Source: Klebsormidium nitens (lineage: Eukaryota; Streptophyta; Klebsormidiophyceae; Klebsormidiales; Klebsormidiaceae). Taken from it: a stretch of 64,000 nucleotides of DNA. The position numbers and the translations under genes are program-made. The notes under the pieces are model-generated. The model made no database searches. It was given only the letters and a program-made list of their open reading frames with translations, and had not been told where the DNA came from. Shown in pieces: positions 53,893-64,000 of this stretch; position 1 is the stretch's first letter; every line of letters starts with the position of its first letter. The DNA lies in assembly GCA_000708835.1 (NCBI GenBank), contig DF237006.1, positions 131,817 through 195,816 of the forward strand, read 5' to 3'.

Positions 53893-56528
53893 ATGGCCTC
53901 GACAGCCATCGCACGTTTTAAATGTGGTTCACTTGGGCCCTCTGTCTTGCTCAAACCGTCCAAGCAACCGGCTGCCACTCAAAGGCGTCACCTGGTGGCT
54001 GCAAGCCTACACCCACCTCCAAGCCTCTGCCGTCACTGGTCGTCAGCAGGTGATAAGTATACATCATCAGGGCAGCATTTTGCATCACCAATTAGTGCAG
54101 ATAGTACTAATAGAATAAATGTTTTGAGAAGCCAAAGCACCAGTTTGACAGGTTCAAAAGGGAAAAGGGGGCTGGCAGTGCGAGCCAACCGGACGGATCA
54201 AGTGCAGGAGGCGAGCACTGTGCCGGACGCTCTGGCCGCTCAGAGTGGCGCCCTTGCTGACGGCCTGGTGGGAGAGGATGCGGGGGTGTTCGACGTGACG
54301 GCACAGAAGACATCGTCCTGGGTTAATTTCACCATCGTTTTAGCTGTAGTGCTGGCCATCCTGTATGTGGTGTGGATAGACCCCACTACTGGCTTTGGCG
54401 GGAAGTACATTGATGCATTGGAAGGAGCAGTAGGAGGAAGCCATGAGGTAAACGCTCACCAATACTCCGTGCCTAGATGGCAAGTTCCCAAAGCGATGAT
54501 TTGAAGTCGTAGTCTTAAGAAAACAGTGGGACTCATAGGTTTTTGTACTGATCACATTCTGACGAGCATGTGCGTGCATCATCCATCGAGCCTGCTGTTT
54601 CTAAAGCAGTTTAGTTTTGTGCTTGCCTTGTGAACTATCGTTGTTCGGATCATATCCGAATGCCCCTCCGTCCAAGACAATTCTGAAGTGCATATCCCAG
54701 GCGGGGCTTGCGATTGTTCATCCAGTCTATTATCTGTGCAACAAGAAGATCATATCAAAAACACCGCCTTTCTGCAGGCTACTATCATAGCACTCCTCTC
54801 AATCTTTGCCCTAGTACATAGCGGGGGGGCCGCACTTAGAGCAAAAGCAGAGGATATCATTGGGGCACGCGCGTACAGGGTACTCTTTGCCGGCCTGTCG
54901 CTTCCGCTGGCAGTCTCCTCGGTTGTCTACTTTATAAACCATCGGTATGATGGAACACAGCTTTGGCAGGTGAGGCTTCTGTCTTACTGCCTGGAATTGT
55001 GGATGCTCGCTGTCAACTAGGACTGACTCTATTGATTGTTGGATTGTAGGATGTAGGATGCTCTTCTTATAAAGATCCCAGGACGTGCAGGTCACTCCCT
55101 ACTGATGTTGGGTGTTACATTTCGATCATATGCAGCTCCACCGCGTTAGGCAACATGTGTGAGAGCCTTAAGTACAAGGAGTGCGTTCTGTCCCTAATGT
55201 CCATCCGTAATTTACTTCAGCTTCAATTACGTATCAGACCAGGACTTGAACGACCATAACAAGTTGAATGGCCTGAACCGATGATTGATAGCTCCAATTA
55301 CGGAGTCTCCCACTGGCTCTTTAATTGATAAAGCGACCCTGACAAACGGCATGACCCATCTTTCTCTCTATTCAGGCGTTCTGGGTGCTGAAGCGTCTGA
55401 AATGACCGCGCTGATCTTCATCCCACATCTTGAACCTTTGGTCTTTGTGAATCATACTTTTGTTGCTCTCGTTGGCAGCTGCGCACAGTCCCGGGGGCTC
55501 ACGAGCTGGTGTGGATTGTGTCCTTCATCTCGTTTTTCTTTCTGTACCCCTCCACCTTCAACCTGCTCGAGGTAGCTGCAGTAGACAAGCCCAAGTTGCA
55601 CATGTGGGAGACCGGCATCCTCAGGATTACCCGTCACCCCCAGGTTAGCGAGCTGGTCGAACTTTGGTTGATCCTCATGAGCTTGTTTTGTTCATATCCA
55701 TTCCTCTTGATCATTTTTGATCTCGTCATTGTAGACATTAACATTTAACTTCCAGTATTAAGATACTTCGACGATTGCTAGAATCCGTCCACGATCAACT
55801 GTCGAGCTCTGTACGCCGTTGTTAGTCAAAACCTTGCTTTTTCGGTCTTGAGGTTGAACCCGCCGAATCGTTCCGTTCTGTTTTGAGGGGTAAGGGTGAC
55901 TGCGGATATTGGTCGAGGGTAACAATTATAAAGCAGCTTGCACACCCTCTGGTAGCTGGATCTAGCCCTTGATCTTCTTAAGCTTGGCTCTATTGATACC
56001 GGTGCCCTTTCGGATGGTCCACATCTTTGCGTTCCTGCCGTTTCGAAGTCGTGTTCTCTGTTCTCCGGCAACATCGTCTGCCCGAATCCATACTGCTCTA
56101 TCTGCTGCGCTCCGTTCAGATCGCTCCGTCTGCTTAAATCCAGCCTCCCGTAATTCCTCTCTCACCCCCCTTCGCTGGTGCCATTCCTCCAGATGACGGG
56201 CCAGCTTTTGTGGTGTCTGGCCCACACTCTGTGGATCGGCAACTCCTTCACGCTCGTCACCTCTCTCGGGCTCTGTGCGCACCACCTATTCGGAGTTTGG
56301 CACGGGGACCAACGGCTAGAAGCCAAGTACGGGGACGCTTTCCGAACGGTCAAGGCGCGCACAAGCGTTGTGCCCTTCCAGGCAATCATAGAGGGCCGCC
56401 AGAAGCTCCCACAGGATTGGTACAAAGAGTACCTTCGGGTGCCGTACTTTGTTATCGTCGGGTTTACGCTCGGGGCGTACTTTAGCCACCCTCTGATGCA
56501 GCAAGGGAGCTTCTGGCTGCACTGGTAG
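53893..56528 (+). CDS. Z-ISO: 15-cis-zeta-carotene isomerase (plastid)
   Basis: Converts 9,15,9'-tri-cis-zeta-carotene to 9,9'-di-cis-zeta-carotene in plastid carotenoid synthesis. It is a heme-containing integral membrane protein of the NnrU family. Four exons join in phase: 53893-54447, 54778-54969, 55479-55643 and 56193-56528, giving 1248 bases and 415 residues. The N-terminal ~100 residues form a Ser/Thr/Arg/Lys-rich transit region. A first membrane span follows (VNFTIVLAVVLAILYVVW). Conserved blocks are FALVHSGGAALR, INHRYDGTQLW, FFFLYPSTFNLLEVAAV, GILRITRHPQ, WCLAHTLWIGNSF and HHLFGVWHGDQRL. The His residues in VHSGG and TRHPQ correspond to the regions known to hold the heme ligands. 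The match covers the whole NnrU domain without frame breaks. Confidence 0.95.
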
Positions 56529-57499
56529 TATGCGGCCGCGGAAACTCGATGTATTGGTTGCCGCTGAGTTACGCCGCCTTTGCAGCCAAGGTTAAGGGGA
56601 CACTATTGTTCGTTTTCGCCTCGGAGACTAGATCAACCTGTTGGCAACGACAGATTGTGGTCCCCAAGATCCATCTGGGTCATGCAGTGTGCCTTCTCGG
56701 CAGCTTTCGAGTGTCCGAGTTGACAAATGCAATCGTTTTGTGAGGTTAAGGTTCCTCTAGACTCGATCATGCTATACAAAGAGACGAGCCGCCTTCGGCT
56801 TGTACACTCGATGATAGTACGTCGGAATGTACTCACATGCGTTAGGTCGAGGATTATCATGTATACCGTCATGACTGAATACTGCCGCTGAGCACCATTG
56901 CAATCAAGCTCGCCGTTGCATGTTTGATCAGCGCTAAGGACTTGGATCGTACATGCATCTGCAAACACCGACGGTCGGACTCCAACTTGGATCATCGACT
57001 GTATCTAGATTACCTATGTCGCTGTGTAAAGTGACTTGCGGCCGGGAGGATATCAACCGCGGCAACCGTCGCTTGTGCACATTACCAGCCTAGGCTGGTA
57101 TTGTGCTGCTTATCCAGCTTGATGGCAACCGTTGTCAGCTCATGGACCACGGGTTGAAATGGGCCCCTTGAATACACGTTTCTCAAGATTAGTCAGACAG
57201 CAGGCCGTGCAACTTAGAACTGTACGAGAGGCTCAGACCGACCATGCATGCAATGATTATGGCAATCCTCCTGATTGGACTTCTATTTCCTCAAGATTCG
57301 TATGTGTTCTACGGTCTGAACAACGTCTTCCAATAAATCCTAAAATAATTGACATAGTGAATCAAGGGGTTCCGCGTGTAACTGAATACTTCCAACATTC
57401 AATGGGGTCAACATTTGTCCATGATACATCGGTCTCTCCGCCCTGGCTCGCGCTTGCGCATTTGCGCAGAGTACAAAGAATTTACCATCCGAATGGTTG
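56529..57499. other. Spacer between convergent genes, nothing supported
   Basis: It lies between the stops of Z-ISO (+) and the flavin-reductase-like gene (-). No recognisable coding content. Confidence 0.4.
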
Positions 57500-60458
57500 T
57501 CACAACCTTGCCTTCTCATCTGCCTCGCTCGCCGTCTTGGGCGTCTTTTGCTCCTCCTTGGGAGGTCTAGGGATGTTGTAGTACTCTGTCGTCCGCCCGT
57601 ACGATACACCGCCCAGCCTCGAAACAGGAGAGTACTTCTTGAGGTCGACAACGTCGTGGCCGGAGTGCGGCGATTTTGTGGCGACCTCCTCGTGCATGTG
57701 CGCTAGGAGCACCTCGCCCACGACGATCATACCGGTCGCCTTGCCCGTACTGTTTGATGGAAAAGAGGAGCAAACGGTGGTCAGAAACGCCGTCCGTTGG
57801 GGACCCGACGTTCCGCAGCGTCCTGGGGTGTGAGTGGAACAGGAGTGCAACACAAAGGCTCCACTGTTAGCAGCCGACTCAATTCCTCGCAGAGATAGGA
57901 GACAATTCGACGTTCGAGTAGAAAGTATGAAGGGCTTTTCCGGACAAAGTCAAGCTTGAGCTTTCATCTCCTAGACGTAAAGTCTCAACCTGATCGACGG
58001 GCTCAAAAGGTGAACTTCGCATTTCGGGTGTAGGACGGCGGCAATGGCTTCGCTGGACGAAACTCCTTTCATTAGCCAGGGCGTCCGGTCTGGAGAGCTC
58101 TAGAAGATATCTAATCGTCAACCGGAGGCAAAAGGACAGGAAAAACTGCAGGCTCTTGGATAAGGGTACAATCTGCACATGCAGTCCTGATAAAGCCGCA
58201 ACTTTGTCCCTTTTACCATGCACAGCAGAACCGTCTTCCGGTGTCACACCGCTCAAAAACAAGCGCGCACAACCAGCTGAAACAGTGGACGAACGAAACG
58301 ACGCTTCTTTGGTGACAGGCGGAAAGTGGCCAGTAAGCGCAACCCTTTGTCGAAAGGACAATCCTACGGAGCGGCCAAGATACGGTCGAGCCTACCATTG
58401 AACGGCGACTCGCTTATTTGAAGCCAGAACGCGACGTCACCGTCCAAGTCGGTCGGCTGACTCTTTTACAGAATCACGACCTAAAGGAGCCGGCGACATT
58501 CTTCCAACGAAGGAAGTTGATCAAACTCTGGGAGTGCAACGATCTGACCGGAGAGAACAGCTCCATCAACTCATAAGGTGTGGAGCCGCACAAGACTGGT
58601 GTAAACTAGTTATGACTTCTCACGCCGTCTCCTCTTGTGCTGCCAGTGAGAACGACTGTTCTCGAAACCTGACTGAAGTAGACTAAAAGGCCGCACAAAC
58701 GTGGTCAAGCCCTTTGCTTAGATCACCTAGGTGGCTACCAGATGACGATTGACCTGACATGACCATCGACTTGAGAGTTGTTCCGACCAGCTGAGATCCT
58801 GAAACGAAGGTAGAGCGCCCCTCGACTCAGTTTGCAGGTCAGGACAGAAGTTGGTAAACGATAGGAGGCGGTGTGTCGAAGAAACCTACTGGTTCTTGAT
58901 CTCGTAGGAATGAACCAGCTTGCACTCGAAATGCACCGCCGACTCCTTCACTCGGGGTGGCTTCACCTGCAGGTTTTGGGAGGCTAGACTCAGAGGACTC
59001 ACAAATACTCCCTTTCAAAGAAAACCTGAGGTCAGCTTCCTCAAAAGTGACGTCGGATCATTGGCTACAGCGCCCTACTGAAGAAGGTTCGAAGCATTTG
59101 AGCAGAATATGTTCCATCGTGAGGGCAGTAGCCCGCTGATGGATTACATACGAGACGACGATGCTAGGAGAGATCAGAAGTGTGTTGATCGACCTCCTAG
59201 AATTGTGTTCGACCAAAACAACCAGATTCGTGACTACCAGAAGCTGCTTGCCAAGATAGTCATCACACAGCTCGCGGGTGCACCACCTTTTTATCTTCGT
59301 CGAACTTCAGAAAGCTGGGACCATTACAGCATGGTTTGAAGGGAACGATCTTTTGTGAAGTAAGGGCAGTACCTTGACTGACTCCATGGGCGTCAGGCCA
59401 GACAGTGTCATCTCGTTTATGCCCCGGTCGTACGGCCCGCACGTGAAGTTGGCAGCCTCCACGTACCATTCGTTCATGATGTTCACGACAAATTCCCTGC
59501 GGTTTGGTGCGGAAGGCATTCAGCAAGCCCAGTGAAGGCAGAACAGCTCTCCAAAGGTATGCAGCTAACAGCTCATGCCCTGACAATCCAGGTCATGATG
59601 CACCTATGAGTGCTCCTGATTGAAAACAATCATCAAACACATGCAGAAGGGACTTTCAGGCCGCTTCGACAGCAAAGAACCTTCAAGCTCAGCCTGGCTT
59701 TGAAATGACTGACTCCTTACAGCGAGTTTCCGAGCCTACACACGCAAAGTAGTCTGTTCTCCATCACCACTGAATAAGCGAGGCGCCGCTACTTACCCTG
59801 TCTCCAGAATGTTCGCAAGCGTATCCTTCTTTCCCCCTGTGTCCTTCTTCGCTGAGCTGTACGAGTGTCCAATGACCACCATCGGCGGATCATGTGACAT
59901 GGCGTTGAAGTAACTGTAGGGGGACAGATTCCCTGCGCCGTTCTTGCTCAGAGAAGAGACGAAAGCAACGGGCCGCGGCACGACCGCGCTGATCATGAAC
60001 GGGTACATCGCATCACCCAGCTCAGCAGGGTTCAGAGCTAAGTACTTGTCACTAGTAAAGGGCGATGGCTGCTTGTCCCCAGGTTTGTAATCAGGGTGCA
60101 ACGTTGAAACCTCTTCGATCTGGTTTCTGTGGCCGAGTATGCGCCGACTCCATGTCGGATTTCGGAGAAGGGAAACCAAGATTCCTGATGCGCCCAGCGC
60201 CCCAGCTGCGAAGGCTGTCAGGATGTTGCCTTGGACCGCCATTTGGACACCTCTCAGCTTGCCGGTAGATCGGCGCTTCCCAAGGGCAGCCTTCCTCAAA
60301 ACAAGCTCAGCTTGGTTTCCAGATTGAACCCAGGAGGGCCTTGTAAGACGATGTGCAAGGACTGTTGGAGAATAAACACCCTGCTTTGATTGACTCTGAC
60401 GACTGACACGGAACTGAATAGACTTATTGGACAAGGACTTGGCAGCAGCTAGTTCCAT
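57500..60458 (-). CDS. Flavin-reductase-like (FMN-binding split-barrel) protein
   Basis: Four minus-strand exons join in phase: 60458-59797, 59496-59373, 58966-58890 and 57749-57500, giving 1113 bases and 370 residues. The first ~100 residues are basic and Ser/Gln-rich, with a hydrophobic segment (ILTAFAAGALGASGILVSLL), which suggests organelle targeting or a membrane anchor. The fold signature begins with MYPFMISAVVPRPVAFVSSL, then NLSPYSYFNAMSHDPPMVVI, FVVNIMNEWYVEAANFTCGP, PRVKESAVHFECKLVHSYEI and TGMIVVGEVLLAHMHEEV. This order is typical of flavin reductase-like domain proteins that bind FMN and reduce or oxidise small substrates. The substrate is not predictable from the sequence. The C-terminal 35 residues are a Lys/Glu/Pro-rich tail. 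The His in IKNHTGK is made at a split codon across the last junction. Confidence 0.88.
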
Positions 60459-61264
60459 GCCACATACTTCACTGGAAAATATGCAGATGAAGAACCAAAT
60501 TTGAATCAGACTACAGTTCTTTCCCAGAACGATACTTCAGCTTCACTGCTGCACTTCTTGCTCCCTGCATGCATCAGCTAGCTGTCAATGTATCTACAAG
60601 ACGATCGGAACAGCTTTGGATTCTAGTGGAGAAGGGCGGTCGTTGGCAGCTTGTTGAAGTTGTTCTTCCCAGCACCGTCTGTCAAGACATTGTTTTGCAG
60701 GCGCCACCATGCACTAGGTATCCAGCTCCGCTGCTGCCCCAGCCCAGCCCAGACCTCCATATTGCAATATATATCTAATATGTTGTGCCAAGAAAATATT
60801 TTTTCAATACACAAAATTTTCAATTCCTTAACACGCTTTAGAACCGGCAGCGAAACGGTGCAGGCCAAGTTCCAGGCATTCTTCATCCCGGTACGTCTCG
60901 CTGGAGTGACGGTTCTTTTACATCCAACAAAGAAAGAGAAAAGACGAGAAAAGAATTTCAAAGAGATCCTTTCAGGTTTCACCTTTTACTATTAGATAGT
61001 GGGAAAAGGGTATACCGGTATGTAAAATTCAAACTTTCCTTAGCCGTGTCAGCATCTCCTTTCAATGTTTCATGAGAGTGCCCGATCGTGCTCTGTTGCC
61101 AGTGTTGGACGAGCTCTTCTTCCAGAGAGTTTTCTAGCTTAGCCGCCTCTCCTTTCTGTTAAGGCCTTGCTGGCTGAGCAAGCAACATTTCCTAATCGGC
61201 GCTGGTGTCGGATAATAATCAGTACGGACTGGGGCCCGAAGGGTGGAATTCAAGGGACTGGATA
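60459..61264. other. Divergent promoter region between the flavin-reductase-like gene and PEX19
   Basis: No supported gene. Open frames on both strands near 60623-60995 are antisense shadows of each other. Confidence 0.4.
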
Positions 61265-63940
61265 ATGGCAGACCATGACGATGATCTTCATCAGTTGCTC
61301 GACAGTAAGTTCGTCATTGCTATCCAGACGACAATCTGTGAGGTTTATTCCTTGCTGCATCGTTTGATACATAGTGTATCTGCTCTGCATCTCCGCACCC
61401 CATTACAAAGCTTTGCTTTGCACCTCGGAGCACCAGCAGTACTCGTACCAAAATAGCGTTCAAATGCCTCCGCTGACTTTGTACGAAGATCATATGGTCA
61501 GCATGAACTCTGACTGCCATTGCAGGCGCGCTGGACGGCTTCACCAAAGTGGACTCAAGAGCAGCAGCCTCGGGCAGAAAAGATCTTCCTCTGAGAGGTG
61601 ACGCAGCAGTGGCATCTACGTGAGTATCACGCTGTCCTTGATAATCATTTTGCAGTATGCTTGAACAGTGTGGAGACTACCTGCCGGTCATTGATTCTTT
61701 TCCACCTGCCCATGCCCAGTTGTTGAACCGATGCAACTGTCATCTTACGGTTTGGCAGGAACTTTCAAGCTGGATTAGCAGTGGCAAAAGGTATAACCGA
61801 CGATACACAGAAGAGGATGACTATGTTGCAGATCATCTGCTGCATACGAACTCAATGCCAAGCAGAAAGAGAAGCAAGCTGTGCAAGGCCTGGGGTCCGG
61901 AGTTGGACTACGCCAGAAGAAGAGTGGTGAGCATGGGATTAGGCTGCGAAGTGTGCTTCTCGCTGTTTTTTAAAAATGGTACATGAAGACCTTGTGTATA
62001 AGTCTATCTAGATTCATCATGTCAAAGGGATTGGTTGCTTATTGCCCAATCGCTTAGGTTCTGTGTCCTGCCTAGGATATTCCCCTCAGCTCCATCAGCA
62101 TTTTGCATGCCTTCTTGTTTATGATTCTGAAGATATCAGACCTGCTAGTTTTGCAAGCTCCATATTAATGATGTATAAGCACTTTGAGTCTACAAAAACT
62201 AACTTCTCCTTGCAGGAAAAGGCTCAGGGAAGAAGGCGGCTCCAGCCGGTGCTTCATCCAGTAAGTCTGAGGGCTCAGAGAGTGGACGAAGAGCGCGGGG
62301 TTCGGAAGCGGGCAAGACAGTGGAGGCCCTTCATGAGCAGACTCGGCAGACAGTAGAGGTATGAAACTGCTCTAGGTCTATCAATTGAGAAGGCGCAGTT
62401 GTTGGCAGTAAGAAAAGATACAGTTGAGCAGCAACTGGTATGACCAGACAAAAGGTATCGGATGCAGGCCACCACTGCTTTGACATCATTGTCATATGAC
62501 GATCTCTCACAGGAATTCATTTTCCTTCCTTGCAGGGCATGGATCCTGGTGGCGCAGAAAACTTGGATGAGTTGATGGCGCAGCTGCAACAGATGGCAGG
62601 AGGCGAGGCAAGGCACTTCTGACTTCCTTAAGAGCAACTTACGCCTTCGAGAACGGGCTGGTTATTGGTTGTTGGTTGTTGCTTCGGCCCTGCTGAGAGC
62701 AAGAAAGATCGAAGTGATTGTACTGCTGGCTTGCCTCACGGAAATCTTCGTGACGTCCTTACAGAAAACCATGTCGTTTGCTACCCGCACTAGAAGTATG
62801 GCAATCCAAATCTCGTACAAGGGAAAGCAATCTTGAATTTGCGTGATACTCAACTCCGAGTTTGATGGCTTTGCTGCAGGATATGCAATCGCTGATGGAT
62901 AACATGATGAAGCAACTGCTGTCGAAAGATGTGCTCTATGAGCCTATGAAGGAGATAGGGCGGCGGGTAAGATGGAGACCTGCATCAACTCGATTCTTCC
63001 GACTCTTCCTTTGTCGAGACAGTCGGCACTTGCTGCTCGTATGTAAGAAGTAGAGTACTGCGCCCCAAAGAAATCGCCGACCAGATAGCGGAACCTCTTG
63101 TAGGGAAGAATGGTTCCAAATGTTTTGGTTCAAACAGGGCACTTGAGTGGTGGACTGTTGAGCATCTTGTGTACTTTGGTTGCTTCGTCTTGGTCCCTGC
63201 ACTGCTTTGTCTTCGTTCCGCTTAAGACTTGCTGATCAAGAATTGTCATCACGTCTGCAGTATCCTACCTGGCTTCAAGAAAACGATGCGAAGCTCAGTA
63301 CGGAAGACAAGGCACGGTACGGAAAGCAGTACCAGTACATTCAACGGGTGAGTCTGACAATGTCTTCCGTACCTTCAAGTGCGGCTTTTTCGAAAGTGGC
63401 AGACGACACGGCTCTCGTTCAACGCTATGTCGCCTAGTGAACCAGGAGCCTTAGTAATTTGACTTTTCATCGAGACCTTTGAGCTGTCTTAGTGGCAGCT
63501 TTTTTAACTCCGAGCCGAATCAGAGCGAAAGGCCGGTCGTTGTTGGCTTTGCCTTCTACAGGTGCGAAAATCCCAGCTGTCTAACTTACTGCTATTCGTC
63601 TGTTGCAGCTTCTCCATGTCTACGAAAACGACCCGGATAACTTCGAGCAGGTTACCGCTCTTATGCAAGAGGTAGGGCCGTCTTAGAATCTTCTCCGACC
63701 AGCTCTGCAGTTTCCCAATGCTTTCCGCTACGAGCTTCGACGAGATGATTTTGTAGCTATTTTCGCTTCATCTTCTTTGCTCGGTAGCGTTTTGCAGATC
63801 AGATGGGGTAAGCAGCTGCGAGACTGACTGCGTGGGTGCTCTTCTGTGTGCAGATGCAAGAGTGTGGACATCCACCTGATGAGATCATTCAGGAGCTGGC
63901 ACCAGGAGTGGTTTTTGGGGAGGACGGGATGCCATCGTGA
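61265..63940 (+). CDS. PEX19: PEX19, peroxisomal membrane protein import receptor (3' end uncertain)
   Basis: PEX19 is the cytosolic chaperone and receptor for peroxisomal membrane proteins. Eight exons join in phase: 61265-61304, 61526-61597, 62216-62358, 62536-62607, 62880-62966, 63261-63347, 63609-63671 and 63854-63940, giving 216 residues as read. The N-terminus MADHDDDLHQLLDSALDGF is the acidic PEX3-binding helix. A low-complexity Lys/Ser/Ala linker follows. The C-terminal helical cargo-binding domain has DMQSLMDNMMKQLLSKDVLY, EPMKEIGRRYPTWL, YENDPDNFEQVTALMQEMQE and CGHPPDEIIQELAPGVVFGE. Intron 4 appears to use a GC donor (GAG then GCAAGG). The apparent stop (TGA 63938-63940) overlaps a perfect GTGAGT donor at 63937, and no CaaX farnesylation motif is present. 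A further exon with the CaaX box may therefore lie beyond the right edge. Confidence 0.92.
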
Positions 63941-64000
63941 GTTGAAAAGTTATTGTTTTACGAGGCTGTGCTTCGTTTCGAAATTGTTTGGAAAGCGTCC

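Overview
The window looks like intron-rich nuclear DNA of a photosynthetic streptophyte, most likely a charophyte-grade alga such as Klebsormidium. Genes carry many short GT-AG introns. Several encode plastid proteins (RbcX, zeta-carotene isomerase Z-ISO, a plastid-type tRNase Z, a PDZ-like protein). A mevalonate kinase is also present, a pathway that chlorophyte green algae have lost but streptophytes keep. There are no operons or CRISPR arrays, and I recognised no convincing tRNA or rRNA gene. Organism assignment is inference.

Layout. 1-2.5 kb: a partial PDZ-like plastid protein (-) and a small plastid-type protein (+). 3.4-5.5 kb: a rearranged block of partial, broken gene copies, namely RIO2 exons plus a piece of the gene at 31.7-33.9 kb. 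6.2-11 kb: a cleanly spliced gene with transposon-like zinc-binding domains (-). 12.6-16.2 kb: mevalonate kinase (+). 17.2-20.8 kb: an ATXR4-like SET-domain methyltransferase (-). 22.5-24.6 kb: RbcX (+). 25.7-30.7 kb: tRNase Z (-), with a 416-base assembly gap in one intron. 31.7-33.9 kb: an unrecognised gene with perfectly phased exons (+). 35.3-40.1 kb: a protein kinase with a duplicated N-terminal module (-). 40.6-46.5 kb: a repeat-rich region with decayed or unrecognised coding fragments. 47.4-53.0 kb: complete RIO2 kinase (-). 53.9-56.5 kb: Z-ISO (+). 57.5-60.5 kb: a flavin-reductase-like split-barrel protein (-). 61.3-63.9 kb: PEX19 (+).

Exon boundaries were derived by reading splice sites and checking that phases add up. 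For mevalonate kinase, RbcX, tRNase Z, RIO2, Z-ISO, the flavin-reductase-like gene and PEX19 the spliced lengths are exact multiples of three, and alignment with remembered family patterns is good throughout. The genes are functionally unrelated housekeeping and plastid genes. Mevalonate kinase (cytosolic isoprenoid supply) and Z-ISO (plastid carotenoid synthesis) both touch isoprenoid metabolism, but I see no reason to call that a cluster.

Most unusual points: the rearranged partial duplication at 3.4-5.5 kb; a ~140-residue Ser/Pro/Glu-rich insertion inside the mevalonate kinase catalytic domain; the kinase with two ~105-residue N-terminal repeats and an in-frame stop just upstream of its likely first exon; a 25-bp inverted repeat upstream of RbcX; a conserved-looking gene of unknown family at 31.7-33.9 kb; and a PEX19 whose last visible exon lacks the CaaX box but carries a perfect splice donor at the apparent stop.
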